Shown here: positions 1-9,039 of the stretch, piece by piece
How positions within the stretch are numbered: position 1 is the stretch's first letter
Layout of the letters: each line of letters begins with the position of its first letter
NCBI RefSeq assembly: GCF_028292925.1
Contig: NZ_JAQGLK010000012.1
Span: forward strand, 1 to 44,784
DNA: 44,784 nt
Origin: Sphingomonas bacterium
GTDB lineage: Bacteria; Pseudomonadota; Alphaproteobacteria; Sphingomonadales; Sphingomonadaceae
Direction: 5' to 3'
Program-made: the position numbers and the translations under genes
The notes under the pieces: generated by a model
What the model was told of the DNA's origin: nothing
Database searches by the model: none
What the model saw: only the letters and a program-made list of their open reading frames with translations

Positions 1-2099
1 GCGCCCGTGGTTCGCAGGCGCAGATCAAGCAGCTGGCCGGCATGCGCGGCCTGATGGCCAAGCCGTCGGGCGAGATCATCGAGACGCCGATCATCTCGAA
101 CTTCAAGGAAGGCCTGACCGTCCTTGAGTACTTCAACTCCACCCACGGCGCCCGCAAGGGCCTCGCGGATACGGCGTTGAAGACGGCCAACTCGGGCTAC
201 CTGACCCGCCGCCTTGTCGACGTTTCGCAGGATTGCGTGATCGTCGAGGAGGATTGCGGCACGGAGCGCGCGCTGGAGATGAAGGCGATCGTTCAGGGCG
301 GCGCGACCATCGCCTCGCTTGGCGAGCGCATCCTGGGCCGCACGACGGCGGAGGACATCATCGACTCCAAGACCCGCGAGGCGATCGTGGTCGAGGGTAC
401 GCTGCTGGACGAAGCCGCGATCGTACAGATCGAGGCGACCGGGGTGCAGGCGGTGAAGATCCGTTCGCCGCTGATCTGCGAATCCAAGGGTGGCGTTTGC
501 GCGGCCTGCTACGGGCGCGATCTCGCCCGCGGTACGCCGGTCAACATCGGTGAGGCTGTCGGCGTCATTGCCGCGCAGTCGATCGGTGAGCCGGGTACGC
601 AGCTGACGATGCGGACGTTCCACATCGGCGGCGCGGCGCAGCTGAACGAGCAGTCGCATCTGGAGGCGGTTGCCGACGGCAAGCTCGAGTATCGCGGGCT
701 TCGCATCATCGTCGACACCCGTGGCCGCCGCGTTTCGCTCAGCCGCAACGCCGAGATCGCGATCGTCGATCTGGAAGGCCGCGAGCGGGCGACGCACCGT
801 ATTCCCTACGGCGCGTACCTGCTGTTCGACGACGGCCATCTGCTGACCAAGGGCGATCGCCTGGCCGAGTGGGATCCGTTCACCATGCCGGTGATCACGG
901 AGACCGGCGGAACGGTGAAGTATCAGGATCTCATCGAGAACTCGACGCTGACCGAGCAGGTCGACGAGGCCACCGGCATCTCCCAGAAGGTGGTGACGGA
1001 ATATCGCTCGACCAGCCGCAAGGAGGATCTGCGTCCGCGCATGACCCTGCTGGAAGGCGAATCGGGCGAGGCGGCACGCTACATGCTGGCGCCGGGCACC
1101 GTGCTCTCGGTCGAGGATGGCCAGCGGGTCGCGGCGGGTGAGGTTCTCGCCCGTACGTCCCGCGAGTCCGCCAAGACGCGCGACATCACCGGCGGTCTGC
1201 CGCGGGTGGCGGAGCTGTTCGAGGCGCGCAAGCCGAAGGAGAATGCGATCATCGCGAAGGTCTCGGGCCGTGTCGAATTCGGCAAGGACTACAAGGCCAA
1301 GCGCAAGATCAGCATCCGTCCGGACGATGGCGGCGATCTGGTCGAGTATCTGATCCCGAAGTCGAAGGTGATCGACGTTCAGGAAGGCGACTACGTCAAG
1401 CGTGGCGACAATCTGATCGGCGGCTCCCCGGATCCGCACGACATTCTGGAAGTGCTCGGGATCGAGCCGCTTGCCGAATATCTCGTGTCGGAGATCCAGG
1501 AAGTCTATCGGTTGCAGGGCGTGAAGATCAACGACAAGCACATCGAGACGATCGTTCGTCAGATGCTGCAGAAGGTTGAGATCACGGCCGCCGGCGACAG
1601 CACCTTCCTGCCGGGCGAACAGCTCGACCGCGAGGAGATGGACGAGGCCAACGTCAAGCTGGTGGCCGACGGCCGCGAGCCGGCGCAGGGCAAGCCGATC
1701 CTGCTGGGCATCACCAAGGCCTCGCTGCAGACGCGCAGCTTCATCTCGGCCGCTTCCTTCCAGGAAACGACCCGGGTGCTGACCGAGGCCTCTGTGCAGG
1801 GCAAGATCGACACGCTCAACGGTCTGAAGGAAAACGTGATCGTGGGCCGCCTGATCCCGGCGGGCACGGGCGCGGGCATGAACCGCCTGCGGGTCACTGC
1901 CTCCTCCAAGGATGCCGCGCTCCGCGCTTCGCAGCGTTCCATCGCTGCGGCGATCGTCGCGCCCATCTCGGCAGCCGAAGAGCATGCGGCCGAACTGAAG
2001 CGCCCGATCGAGGCGGACACCGGCAGCGATCCGCTGGCCGCGGTCATCGCCGAGACGCACGGCACCGATGCGGATGCGGGCGACTACCTGCAGAGCTGA
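1..2099 (+). CDS. rpoC: DNA-directed RNA polymerase subunit beta' (C-terminal part)
   Basis: This is the C-terminal half of the beta' subunit of RNA polymerase, which builds the active-site cleft and the jaw. The frame is open from the left edge (first whole codon at base 3), so the 5' part lies outside the window. Family signatures are visible: '[18 protein letters not shown]' just inside the edge, the trigger-loop region with '[19 protein letters not shown]', the zinc-binding cysteines in '[17 protein letters not shown]', '[21 protein letters not shown]', and near the end '[14 protein letters not shown]'. Identification is firm. A stem-loop follows the stop codon, so the rpoBC transcript probably ends here. 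Confidence 0.98.
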   Translation, partial: ARGSQAQIKQLAGMRGLMAKPSGEIIETPIISNFKEGLTVLEYFNSTHGARKGLADTALKTANSGYLTRRLVDVSQDCVIVEEDCGTERALEMKAIVQGGATIASLGERILGRTTAEDIIDSKTREAIVVEGTLLDEAAIVQIEATGVQAVKIRSPLICESKGGVCAACYGRDLARGTPVNIGEAVGVIAAQSIGEPGTQLTMRTFHIGGAAQLNEQSHLEAVADGKLEYRGLRIIVDTRGRRVSLSRNAEIAIVDLEGRERATHRIPYGAYLLFDDGHLLTKGDRLAEWDPFTMPVITETGGTVKYQDLIENSTLTEQVDEATGISQKVVTEYRSTSRKEDLRPRMTLLEGESGEAARYMLAPGTVLSVEDGQRVAAGEVLARTSRESAKTRDITGGLPRVAELFEARKPKENAIIAKVSGRVEFGKDYKAKRKISIRPDDGGDLVEYLIPKSKVIDVQEGDYVKRGDNLIGGSPDPHDILEVLGIEPLAEYLVSEIQEVYRLQGVKINDKHIETIVRQMLQKVEITAAGDSTFLPGEQLDREEMDEANVKLVADGREPAQGKPILLGITKASLQTRSFISAASFQETTRVLTEASVQGKIDTLNGLKENVIVGRLIPAGTGAGMNRLRVTASSKDAALRASQRSIAAAIVAPISAAEEHAAELKRPIEADTGSDPLAAVIAETHGTDADAGDYLQS

Positions 2100-2133
2100 T
2101 CCGCCGAAGGATCCTGCAAAGCGTAACAACGGA

Positions 2134-2166
2134 AAGCGCCGTCGCCCGACAAGGGCGGCGGCGTTT
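2134..2166 (+). terminator. Probable rho-independent terminator after rpoC
   Basis: A 14-bp stem can form between 2134-2147 and 2153-2166 with two G-U pairs and a 5-base loop (gacaa). The 3' arm ends in TTT and another TTT follows after four bases, so the U-tract is weak. It lies 35 bp after the rpoC stop. It could also act as an attenuator before the small gene downstream. Confidence 0.55.
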
Positions 2167-2189
2167 ACCGTTTCGAGGGAGGACCGCCG

Positions 2190-2354
2190 ATGCTCATCAA
2201 GCTGATCGCGATCATGCTGCTGGCGGCGCTGCTGCTGCCGATGCTCGGCGGGATCCGCCGCATCCGCGATCTGCCGCGATCCGGTCGGACACCGGATCCC
2301 TCGGCCGCCGCTGAGCCGGACGCGACCGGCGAGGGCGACATTCGCAACGACTGA
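2190..2354 (+). CDS. Small single-pass membrane protein, 54 aa (hypothetical)
   Basis: A 54-residue ORF preceded by an excellent ribosome binding site (gagggagga, about 7 bases before the ATG). Residues 2-20 are hydrophobic (MLIKLIAIMLLAALLLPMLG). They are followed by a basic stretch (RRIRDLPR) and an acidic, Pro/Ala-rich tail. This fits a signal-anchor peptide with a cytoplasmic or periplasmic tail. I do not recognise a family. The strong Shine-Dalgarno sequence and GC-rich third positions argue that it is translated. It sits between the rpoC terminator and a glycosyltransferase gene, 48 bp before the latter's ATG. Confidence 0.6.
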   Translation: MLIKLIAIMLLAALLLPMLGGIRRIRDLPRSGRTPDPSAAAEPDATGEGDIRND

Positions 2355-2402
2355 CGAAGGTGCGTTGGCCTTTTGGCGGGCGAGCGTCTATCGAGCGGCC
2401 GG

Positions 2403-3587
2403 ATGGACGTTACCGAACTTCGCGTCGCCCTGTTTACGGGCAATTACAACTACGTGCGGGACGGCGCCAACCAGGCGCTGAACCGGCTCGTCGGCTATCT
2501 GCTCGCCCAGGGTGTCGCCGTACGGATCTATTCGCCGCGGACCGACACGCCGGCCTTCCCGTCCGTCGGCAAGGTGGTCGGCGTGCCTGCCTTGCCCCTG
2601 CCCGGCCGTGCCGAATATCGCGCGCCCCTGTTCATACCGCCAAGCGTGAAGCGCGACGTGCGGGCGTTCGCGCCGTCCATCTTTCACGTCGCCAGTCCCG
2701 AGATCCTCGGCCATCGCGCCGTCACACTGGCCCGCAAGCTGAACAAGCCGGTGGTCGCTTCGGTGCACACCCGCTTCGAAACCTACCCCCGTTATTACGG
2801 CCTCACCTTCCTGGAGCCGGTGATCGAGGCGGCGCTGCGGCGCTTCTATCGGCGCTGCGATGCGATCTTCGCACCTTCGGAATCGATGGCGCAGCTGCTG
2901 CGCGATCAGCGGATGAGCTACGATGTCGGCATCTGGTCCCGCGGGGTGGACCGGGACGTGTTCGCCCCCGAACGGCGCGACATGGAGTGGCGGCGCAGCT
3001 TCGGCATCTCCGACGATGAGGTGATCATCGGCTTCGTCGGACGGCTGGTCATGGAGAAGGGGCTGGATGTCTTCGCCGACGCCATAAACGAACTCGAACA
3101 GCGCGGCGTGCGGCACAAGGTGCTCGTGATCGGCGAAGGCCCGGCGCACGGCTGGTTCGAGCGGCGGTTGCCCAATGCGGTGTTTGCCGGTTTCCAGAAG
3201 GGGCCTGATCTGGGCCGCGCCGTGGCATCGTGCGATATGCTGTTCAACCCGTCCGTTACCGAGACGTTCGGCAATGTGACGCTGGAGGCGATGGCCGCCG
3301 GCCTGCCCGTTGTCGCCGCCCGCGCGACCGGCAGCCAGAGCCTGGTCCGCGAAGGCGTGACCGGGCGGCTGATCGGCCCCGGCGCGATCGGGGATTTCGC
3401 CGACGCGCTGCAACTCTATTGCGAGGATGCCGACGGCCGCGCCCGCGCCGGGGAGGCGGGCCGCCGCACCAGCGAGCGATATGGCTGGGATCAGGTCAAC
3501 CGGGTGCTGCTCGATGCCTATCTGCGCATCGCCCGCCAGCGCGAAAAGGGCGCCAGCGGGCCGCCGCGAATGGGGCCGCGCATCTAG
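2403..3587 (+). CDS. GT4-family glycosyltransferase (MgtA/SqdX-like)
   Basis: A cytoplasmic or membrane-peripheral retaining glycosyltransferase with the GT-B fold. The N-terminal domain opens with 'LRVALFTGNYNYVRDGANQA', the acceptor-side Rossmann domain of mannosyl- or sulfoquinovosyl-transferase-like GT4 enzymes. The hinge 'GIWSRGVDRDVFAPERR' and 'GFVGRLVMEKGLDVF' begin the donor domain. The E-x7-E motif is present as 'ETFGNVTLE', followed by 'AMAAGLPVVAARATG'. ATG 2403 was chosen because the conserved sequence begins six codons later; an in-frame TTG at 2373 is an alternative. Sugar and acceptor cannot be read from sequence; glycolipid synthesis is plausible for this subfamily. Confidence 0.88.
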   Translation: MDVTELRVALFTGNYNYVRDGANQALNRLVGYLLAQGVAVRIYSPRTDTPAFPSVGKVVGVPALPLPGRAEYRAPLFIPPSVKRDVRAFAPSIFHVASPEILGHRAVTLARKLNKPVVASVHTRFETYPRYYGLTFLEPVIEAALRRFYRRCDAIFAPSESMAQLLRDQRMSYDVGIWSRGVDRDVFAPERRDMEWRRSFGISDDEVIIGFVGRLVMEKGLDVFADAINELEQRGVRHKVLVIGEGPAHGWFERRLPNAVFAGFQKGPDLGRAVASCDMLFNPSVTETFGNVTLEAMAAGLPVVAARATGSQSLVREGVTGRLIGPGAIGDFADALQLYCEDADGRARAGEAGRRTSERYGWDQVNRVLLDAYLRIARQREKGASGPPRMGPRI

Positions 3588-3598
3588 CCATCCGCGCC

Positions 3599-3616
3599 GC
3601 CGCCCGGCTTGGCGGC
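3599..3616. terminator. Small hairpin between convergent genes
   Basis: GCCGCC (3599-3604) can pair with GGCGGC (3611-3616) across a 6-base loop, between the convergent glycosyltransferase and DUF2218 stop codons. There is no U-tract on either strand, so its role as a bidirectional terminator is only a suggestion. Confidence 0.3.
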
Positions 3617-3618
3617 AG

Positions 3619-3990
3619 TCAGCCGGAAACTGCGTCTTCCCATGTGAAGGGCAAGGGCGCCTCCCGGAAGGCGAAGCGATCGAGGTGGCGGGCGAGAACG
3701 CCCTTCATATGGGCCAGCTGGGGCGGGACGCTCGCGTCGATCCGGCATTCCAGCGTGTCCGGGTGGGCGATCATCGTCACCACCGCCTTGTCCGGCCATT
3801 CGGCTCCGCGCGCATCGCGAGGAAACTGGACGACGCCCTTCCCGGCATCGAAAACCACCTCCAGATTGTGGCTCCAATGCTTGCAGAGCTGCTGCATATA
3901 CTTGCTGCCGCTGGTGGTGGGCACCTGTGCCGTGCTGCTTGTGGCCGTGCCGCCGGTCTCCGGGCTGCCGGCTTGCGTGTCGTCCGTCAT
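3619..3990 (-). CDS. DUF2218 domain-containing protein
   Basis: A 123-aa protein with a low-complexity Ser/Thr/Gly N-terminus (residues 1-25) followed by a DUF2218-type domain. The domain features are 'SKYMQQLCKHW', a central strand with 'VVFDAGKGVVQFP', 'ECRIDASVPPQLAHM' and the C-terminal 'LARHLDRFAFRE' ending in 'FTWED'. The family is small and soluble, and its function is not established; in other genomes members are often near iron or siderophore genes. A good Shine-Dalgarno (aaggag) precedes the ATG. Its start overlaps the stop of a 46-aa ORF upstream (ATGA), so the two are probably translated together. Confidence 0.85.
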   Translation of the reverse strand: MTDDTQAGSPETGGTATSSTAQVPTTSGSKYMQQLCKHWSHNLEVVFDAGKGVVQFPRDARGAEWPDKAVVTMIAHPDTLECRIDASVPPQLAHMKGVLARHLDRFAFREAPLPFTWEDAVSG

Positions 3991-4127
3991 GGTCCTGCTC
4001 CTTGCAACGGTTCGATGTTCTGCGCCGCGGCGTCGAGGATCGCGGCAACCTCGTGCAGGGTCTCGGCCGCAACGCCCCCGACCGTCAAGCGCTGGTGCTT
4101 CCCATCGCCTACCTGCCTTCGGGACAT
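3987..4127 (-). CDS. Possible small protein, 46 aa, coupled to the DUF2218 gene
   Basis: An ATG at 4127 opens a 46-codon frame whose TGA overlaps the ATG of the DUF2218 gene by 4 bases. The product has an amphipathic helix-like part (GGVAAETLHEVAAILDAAAQ). An in-frame stop lies two codons before the ATG, so no longer form exists. There is no clear Shine-Dalgarno. The ATGA overlap and high GC at third positions support it; lack of a recognisable family and weak initiation context argue against it. Confidence 0.4.
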   Translation of the reverse strand: MSRRQVGDGKHQRLTVGGVAAETLHEVAAILDAAAQNIEPLQGAGP

Positions 4128-4255
4128 AACCTAGGGCCTGCCTGGATCGAGATTTCCACCGTGGATGAGACCGGCCCCGCGTGGCGGGATCGCACCTTCA
4201 CGCATTTGCGGGTGGCTGGTGCGTCGGCCGCGGTGATCTCCTATATCGATGCGCT

Positions 4256-5575
4256 ATGGCGGACCTGTTCGAACAGCCCGGCGAAAGCCTTTCCGAAGCT
4301 ACCGGCGCCGAAGGGCCGCTGGCCGATCGGCTGCGGCCCCGCCAGTTGGCCGATGTCGTGGGTCAGGATCATCTGACCGCGGCGGAGGGAGCAATCGGCC
4401 GGATGGTCTCCGCGGGAAGGCTTTCCTCGATCATCCTGTGGGGGCCGCCCGGCACCGGCAAGACGACGATCGCCCGGCTGCTGGCGGATGCGGTAGGCCT
4501 GCGCTTCGCCGCGATCTCGGCCGTGTTCTCAGGCGTCGCGGACCTCAAGAAGATGTTCGCCGCGGCGCGCGATCATGCCCGGATCGGTGCCCGCACCTTG
4601 CTGTTCGTGGACGAGATCCACCGCTTCAATCGTGCCCAACAGGATGGCTTCCTCCCCTATGTCGAGGATGGAACCGTGATCCTGGTGGGCGCGACGACCG
4701 AAAATCCTTCGTTCGAGCTCAATGCGGCATTGCTCAGCCGCGCCCAGGTCCTGATCCTCCACAGGCTCGATGCGGCGGCGCTGGAACTGTTGCTGACGCG
4801 CGCCGAGGCAGCGGAGGGGCGCCCGCTCCCGCTGAATCCGGATGCGCGCGCAGCCCTGATCGCCAGTGCGGACGGCGATGGTCGCTTCCTGCTCAACCAG
4901 GCGGAGACGTTGTTCGCGGTGGACCTGCCCGTACCGCTCGATCCCGCCGGGCTGTCGGCGCTGCTGCACCGGCGGATGCCCGTCTACGACAAGGATCGGG
5001 AGGGGCATTACAATCTGATTTCCGCGCTTCACAAATCGCTGCGGGGATCGGATCCGCAGGCCGCGCTCTATTATATGGCGCGGATGCTCGTCGCGGGCGA
5101 GGAGCCGCTCTACGTGCTGCGGCGGCTGGTACGGTTCGCCTCGGAGGATGTCGGCCTCGCCGATCCGCAGGCACTGGTGCAGTGCCTTGCCGCCAAGGAC
5201 GCGTATGATTTCCTCGGCTCGCCCGAGGGCGAACTGGCGATCGTGCAGGCCTGCCTGTATCTTGCCACCGCGCCCAAATCGAATGCGGCCTATGCAGCGC
5301 AAAAGGCGGCATGGGCATCGGCGAAGCAGACGGGATCGCTGATGCCGCCGCGATCGATCCTCAATGCGCCCACCAAGCTGATGAAGGAGATCGGCTACGG
5401 GAAGGATTACGCCTACGATCACCAGGCGCCCGATGCCTTTTCCGGCGACGATTACTGGCCGGAGGAGATGGCGGCGCAGACCTTCTACACCCCGTCTCCG
5501 CGCGGGTTCGAGGCGAAGGTGGCCGAGCGGCTGGCCCATTGGGATCGGCTGCGCAGCGAGCGCCGCGGCGATTAG
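4256..5575 (+). CDS. rarA: Replication-associated recombination protein A (AAA+ ATPase)
   Basis: A 439-aa cytoplasmic AAA+ ATPase of the RarA/MgsA/WRNIP1 family, related to clamp-loader subunits, which acts at stalled replication forks. Features in order are the N-terminal 'PLADRLRPRQLADVVGQDHL', Walker A 'GPPGTGKTT' (about 63-71), Walker B 'LLFVDEIHRF' (115-124), sensor 1 'GATTENPSFELN' and the family's tetramerisation region with 'YYMARMLVAGEEPLYVLRRL' and 'SEDVGLADPQAL'. The C-terminus has 'PKSNAAYAA' and 'IGYGKDYAYDHQ'. Length is normal. ATG 4256 is chosen because homology begins soon after it; open frame continues upstream without conserved sequence. It is divergent from the DUF2218 pair. 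Confidence 0.96.
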   Translation: MADLFEQPGESLSEATGAEGPLADRLRPRQLADVVGQDHLTAAEGAIGRMVSAGRLSSIILWGPPGTGKTTIARLLADAVGLRFAAISAVFSGVADLKKMFAAARDHARIGARTLLFVDEIHRFNRAQQDGFLPYVEDGTVILVGATTENPSFELNAALLSRAQVLILHRLDAAALELLLTRAEAAEGRPLPLNPDARAALIASADGDGRFLLNQAETLFAVDLPVPLDPAGLSALLHRRMPVYDKDREGHYNLISALHKSLRGSDPQAALYYMARMLVAGEEPLYVLRRLVRFASEDVGLADPQALVQCLAAKDAYDFLGSPEGELAIVQACLYLATAPKSNAAYAAQKAAWASAKQTGSLMPPRSILNAPTKLMKEIGYGKDYAYDHQAPDAFSGDDYWPEEMAAQTFYTPSPRGFEAKVAERLAHWDRLRSERRGD

Positions 5576-5673
5576 ATCGTCATGATCCCGGCGGTGGCAG
5601 AGCTGACCTGCATTAACGCACTCCACCGCGCCAGCGTCTAGATCGCGGCCATGCAAACCGAACGCACGACAGG

Positions 5674-6270
5674 ATGATGGACCCGACGAACAACGATAAG
5701 GCGCCCGGCGGTGTCGCCCTGCTGATCATCGACATGATCAACGATCTCGACTTTGCCGGCGGCAAGGAGATGCTGCCCGCGGTGGAAGCGGCGGCCGCGG
5801 CGATCCTGCAGCTGCGGGACGAGGCAACCGCGCTCGGCGTGCCGATCGTGTACGTCAACGACAATTACGGCCAGTGGCACTCCGAACGATCGCGGATCGT
5901 GGAATATTGTTCGCGGGACGAAAGCGCCGCGCGCTCGCTCGTGAAGCGGATTGCCCCGCGCCATGACGACTTCTTCGTCATCAAGCCGCAGTTCTCGGGC
6001 TTCTATTCGACGAACCTGCCGGTGCTCCTGCCGACGCTGGGGGCGAACCGGCTGGTGCTTACCGGCGTCGCGGCGGATATCTGCGTGCTGTTCACCGCCG
6101 CCGACGCGCACATGCGCGACTATGATCTGTGGGTGCCAACGGACACCGTCGCCAGCCTGGATGCGCAGCGCACGGCCTGGTCGCTCGACATCATGGCAAG
6201 ATCGATGAAGGCAGAAACCCGCCCGACCACGGATCTCGCGCTGGCCGAGTGGGTTGCCACTTCGACGTGA
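5674..6270 (+). CDS. Isochorismatase-family cysteine hydrolase
   Basis: A 198-aa cysteine hydrolase with the isochorismatase/nicotinamidase fold. The catalytic triad is visible: Asp20 in 'LLIIDMIND', Lys104 in 'VIKPQFSGF' and Cys137 in 'GVAADICVLFTA', with the cis-peptide Ala-Ala/Val pair before the cysteine. These enzymes hydrolyse amide or vinyl-ether bonds (nicotinamide, ureidoacrylate and others). The substrate cannot be told here. The first of two adjacent ATGs is used; the second (5677) is equally possible. It lies 98 bp after rarA and 51 bp before the ClpP-like gene, all on one strand. Confidence 0.9.
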   Translation: MMDPTNNDKAPGGVALLIIDMINDLDFAGGKEMLPAVEAAAAAILQLRDEATALGVPIVYVNDNYGQWHSERSRIVEYCSRDESAARSLVKRIAPRHDDFFVIKPQFSGFYSTNLPVLLPTLGANRLVLTGVAADICVLFTAADAHMRDYDLWVPTDTVASLDAQRTAWSLDIMARSMKAETRPTTDLALAEWVATST

Positions 6271-6321
6271 TTTTCCGCCCGGCCACACACTGATCGACAT
6301 CGTACTTGCAAGGAGACCGAC

Positions 6322-6900
6322 ATGGCTTTTGACGATCCGATTGCCCGCCCGCAAGTCACCGATATCCCCCAGATCCGCCTGTCCGGCAGCATCGACGATG
6401 GAACGCTGTCGGCGTTCAACACGCAACTCGCCGGGGTCGCGCCCGGCGACGTGCCGATCACCGTCGAACTTTCGACGCTGGGCGGCGATGCCGAGGTCGG
6501 CCGGCGGCTGGCGCTGGAGGCCAAGATCGCGGCGCGCAGCCTGGCACCGCGCACCTTGCTGTTCCTCGGCAAGACGACCGTCTTTTCCGCGGGGGTGACG
6601 ATGATGTCGGGCTTTCCGCGCGACCACCGTTTCCTGACCGAAGACACGGTGTTGCTGATCCACTGCCGCCAACTGCAGAAGACGATCGAGATCCAGACGT
6701 CGCTGCGCGGTGCCAAGCTGCAGATCGGCCAGATCCTTTCCGAGATCGAAAACGGATTGCGTGTGGAAAAGGAGGACTTTGCCGCGCTGATCGCCGACAG
6801 CGACGTTTCGATGGACGAACTGCTCGAGAGGGCGGGCACCAACTGGTACGTGCCGGCGCGCGAGGCGCTCGATCGCGGGCTGATCGGCGGGATCGTCTGA
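6322..6900 (+). CDS. ClpP-like serine peptidase (S14 family)
   Basis: A 192-aa protein with a ClpP/crotonase-type fold. 'VELSTLGGDAEVGRRLALE' matches the ClpP strand-turn that binds substrate. 'FSAGVTMMSG' supplies the presumed nucleophile Ser89, and 'LLIHCRQ' the presumed His114. The C-terminus 'GTNWYVPAREALDRGLIGGIV' resembles the ClpP segment containing the acidic residue and 'A.e.GLiD.i'. It is shorter and more divergent than housekeeping ClpP and has no Clp ATPase beside it. A strong ribosome binding site (aaggag) precedes the ATG. It is convergent with the glycosidase gene, 10 bp apart. Confidence 0.82.
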   Translation: MAFDDPIARPQVTDIPQIRLSGSIDDGTLSAFNTQLAGVAPGDVPITVELSTLGGDAEVGRRLALEAKIAARSLAPRTLLFLGKTTVFSAGVTMMSGFPRDHRFLTEDTVLLIHCRQLQKTIEIQTSLRGAKLQIGQILSEIENGLRVEKEDFAALIADSDVSMDELLERAGTNWYVPAREALDRGLIGGIV

Positions 6901-6910
6901 CGGCGGCCGG

Positions 6911-8371
6911 TCAGGCCGGCGTGATCGCCAGTGCCACGTCCGTGCGCAGATCGGGCACGGGGACGGTGGTGGCGGCGGCGGCGGCATCCGTCACGATGAT
7001 GTCGCCACCGCCGCACAGCGTTCCCGCTTGAGTATCGAAGCGCCGGACGAGGTAGCGCCCGGCGGCGAGCCCCGGCACCGTCACGTCGGCGTCCCGCGCC
7101 GCGGCGCAGGGATCGAGTGTGCCATCGCGCCGGATCGTATCCGTCCGCAGCAGCCAGATCAGCGCCTGTTCCCCATCGCCGCAGCCGAACCCCGCCACCC
7201 CCGCCGATACGGAGAGCGTCTGGTTCAGGTTGCGGCGGCGAAAGCGCGTCCAGTCGATCAGCGGCAGGAAGGCGGCAAGCGCGCGCTGCGCCTCGCGCAT
7301 TCCCGGCGTCAGCACATGGGGGTGGCGGTTGGGCCAGCGCATCCCGCCCCCTGCCCCGCCGCTCGCCAGATGGGCCCACTGGATGTGCCGGAAATATTCG
7401 TCGTCGAACGCCGCCGGCAACGTCTTGTGCTTGTCCTTGAAGCGGTGGATCGGGCCATGTTCGCTATCGAACACCGGCCGCAGGTCGCTTGCCTCGTTCA
7501 CCGCCGCGCCGATCAGCCTGCCCACCGCCAGCGCCGGAGCTACCGTATCGCGCGGATCGTCGATCGTGCCATGTTCGTAGAGGTGGGTGTTCGCAAAATC
7601 GAGCGCGGGGTGGCGAAAGATCGGCGTGCACAGATCCGGGTACTTCACCAGTTCCGGCCCGAAGATCGACACCGTCTGCGGATGAGCCCGGCCGTGGCGC
7701 GCGATTTCGTGCGCGCGGAGCCATGTCGAGACATCGTCGATGAACGGCGCGAAGCTCGCCGGGTCGTCGCCGCCGTGCGCGGGGTGGATCTCGTTCCAGA
7801 TGTCCCACGCGAACAATGCCGGGCTACCACCCCACCGATCGCTGGCAAAGGCGAGCCGCGCCTTGAGTGCGGCACGGGTATCGGGGCAGGTCAGCCACTT
7901 GCGGCGCCCGGCGCACGGGCCGCCATTCGCCCGGTTGTACGGATGGTGCCGCCACTGCGTCCACATGAAGAAGGTATCGACCGGCGTGAGCAGCAGCCGC
8001 AGCCCGACCTTCTCGCACAGCGCGAACAGATCGTCCCACAGCTGCACCATGTTCGGCGCGAACCGGCCGACCGGCTTTTCGATATAACGGTGGCGAACCT
8101 GCGCATATTCCAGCATCAGCCGCAGGCAGGTGACGCCGTGCGCCTGCAGCCAGCGCAGATGCGCCTCGACACCGGGCAGATCGCGGCGGCGGAACAGCCC
8201 GTTCAGCTCGGGCCAGGAGATCGCGTCGTTCTGGCCGATCGGCGTCCACGGATCACCCTGTTCGGTGACGAAGTAGGGCAGACCCGGACGGGTCTCGATC
8301 CACGGCATCGATGGCGCGCGGCCGGAGGTACAGGTTTCGCCATCGTTCGCGGATCGATCCAGCCATTGCAT
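6911..8371 (-). CDS. GH5-like (cellulase-superfamily) glycoside hydrolase
   Basis: A protein of about 486 aa resembling clan GH-A glycosidases. 'PYFVTEQGDPWTPIGQNDAI' is the usual entry strand. 'WDIWNEIHPAHG' carries the likely acid/base Glu and 'VFDSEHGPIH' the likely nucleophile Glu, about 110 residues apart as expected. A C-terminal region of about 100 residues looks like a beta-sandwich. No signal peptide is seen, so it is probably cytoplasmic. The start is uncertain: ATG 8371 is used, GTG 8401 gives ten more residues, and ATG 8308 fits best where recognisable sequence begins but lacks a ribosome binding site. Substrate unknown. It is divergent from the DUF1003 gene. Confidence 0.8.
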   Translation of the reverse strand: MQWLDRSANDGETCTSGRAPSMPWIETRPGLPYFVTEQGDPWTPIGQNDAISWPELNGLFRRRDLPGVEAHLRWLQAHGVTCLRLMLEYAQVRHRYIEKPVGRFAPNMVQLWDDLFALCEKVGLRLLLTPVDTFFMWTQWRHHPYNRANGGPCAGRRKWLTCPDTRAALKARLAFASDRWGGSPALFAWDIWNEIHPAHGGDDPASFAPFIDDVSTWLRAHEIARHGRAHPQTVSIFGPELVKYPDLCTPIFRHPALDFANTHLYEHGTIDDPRDTVAPALAVGRLIGAAVNEASDLRPVFDSEHGPIHRFKDKHKTLPAAFDDEYFRHIQWAHLASGGAGGGMRWPNRHPHVLTPGMREAQRALAAFLPLIDWTRFRRRNLNQTLSVSAGVAGFGCGDGEQALIWLLRTDTIRRDGTLDPCAAARDADVTVPGLAAGRYLVRRFDTQAGTLCGGGDIIVTDAAAAATTVPVPDLRTDVALAITPA

Positions 8372-8496
8372 GGAACAGGGTGCACCTTCATCCGATCGCA
8401 CCGCCCGACCGGCGCGTGGCCGGACACCTAGCGCGGCCGGGGCTAAATGGAAGAGTTACCGGGCATTTCCGTCGCTGGACAATTGGAGAAGCAGAA

Positions 8497-9039
8497 ATGT
8501 CGCAACAGAAGCAGCAGCAGCAAGAACAAGCGGCATCGTCCGGCATGAGCAGTGCCCTGCGCGCCAACATCGATGCGGTGCAGCGGCATCGCGAGCAGGC
8601 GCGCCGCGATGCAAAGTTCAGCGAACGTGTCGCCGATGCGATCACCCGCTTCGCCGGCAGCATGACCTTCGTGCTGATCCATCTCGCCGCCTACACGCTG
8701 TGGATCGTGATCAATCTCGGCTGGATCCCAAGCCTGCCGCGGTTCGACCCCTCGTTCGTCGTGCTGGCGATGGAAGCTTCGGTCGAAGCGATATTCCTGT
8801 CGACGTTCGTGCTTATCAGCCAGAATCGCATGGCCGCCGCGGCCGATCGCCGTGCCGATCTGGATCTGCACATCAACCTGCTGGCGGAACACGAACTGAC
8901 CAAACTCGCGGTGCTGCTGGCGGCCATTGCCGACAAGCTGGATGTGCACAGCGACGCGGACGTGGAATTGTCCGAGATCATGCAGGACGTGCAGCCGATA
9001 AAGGTGCTCGACGAACTCGACGCCGGTGCCGAGGGCTGA
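8497..9039 (+). CDS. DUF1003 family membrane protein
   Basis: A 180-aa inner-membrane protein. The N-terminus is Gln-rich (SQQKQQQQEQ). The DUF1003 core follows: 'FSERVADAITRFAGSMTFVL', a first hydrophobic helix (about 54-71, 'LIHLAAYTLWIVINLGWI'), 'FDPSFVVLAMEASVEAIFLS' with the second helix, 'LISQNRMAAAADRRADLDL' and a cytoplasmic 'HINLLAEHELTKL' helix. Function of the family is not established. The start has a Shine-Dalgarno (ggagaa, 7-8 bases upstream). The stop codon lies inside a heptamer tandem repeat. Confidence 0.92.
   Translation: MSQQKQQQQEQAASSGMSSALRANIDAVQRHREQARRDAKFSERVADAITRFAGSMTFVLIHLAAYTLWIVINLGWIPSLPRFDPSFVVLAMEASVEAIFLSTFVLISQNRMAAAADRRADLDLHINLLAEHELTKLAVLLAAIADKLDVHSDADVELSEIMQDVQPIKVLDELDAGAEG

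Noticed and set aside
2388-3413. Minus-strand open frame opposite the GT4 gene
   Set aside because: Shadow of a firmly identified glycosyltransferase, with no recognisable motifs and no ribosome binding site.
3927-4376. Plus-strand frame across the rarA upstream region
   Set aside because: It overlaps the rarA start and the start of the DUF2218 gene on the other strand, ends out of frame inside rarA, and shows no domain.
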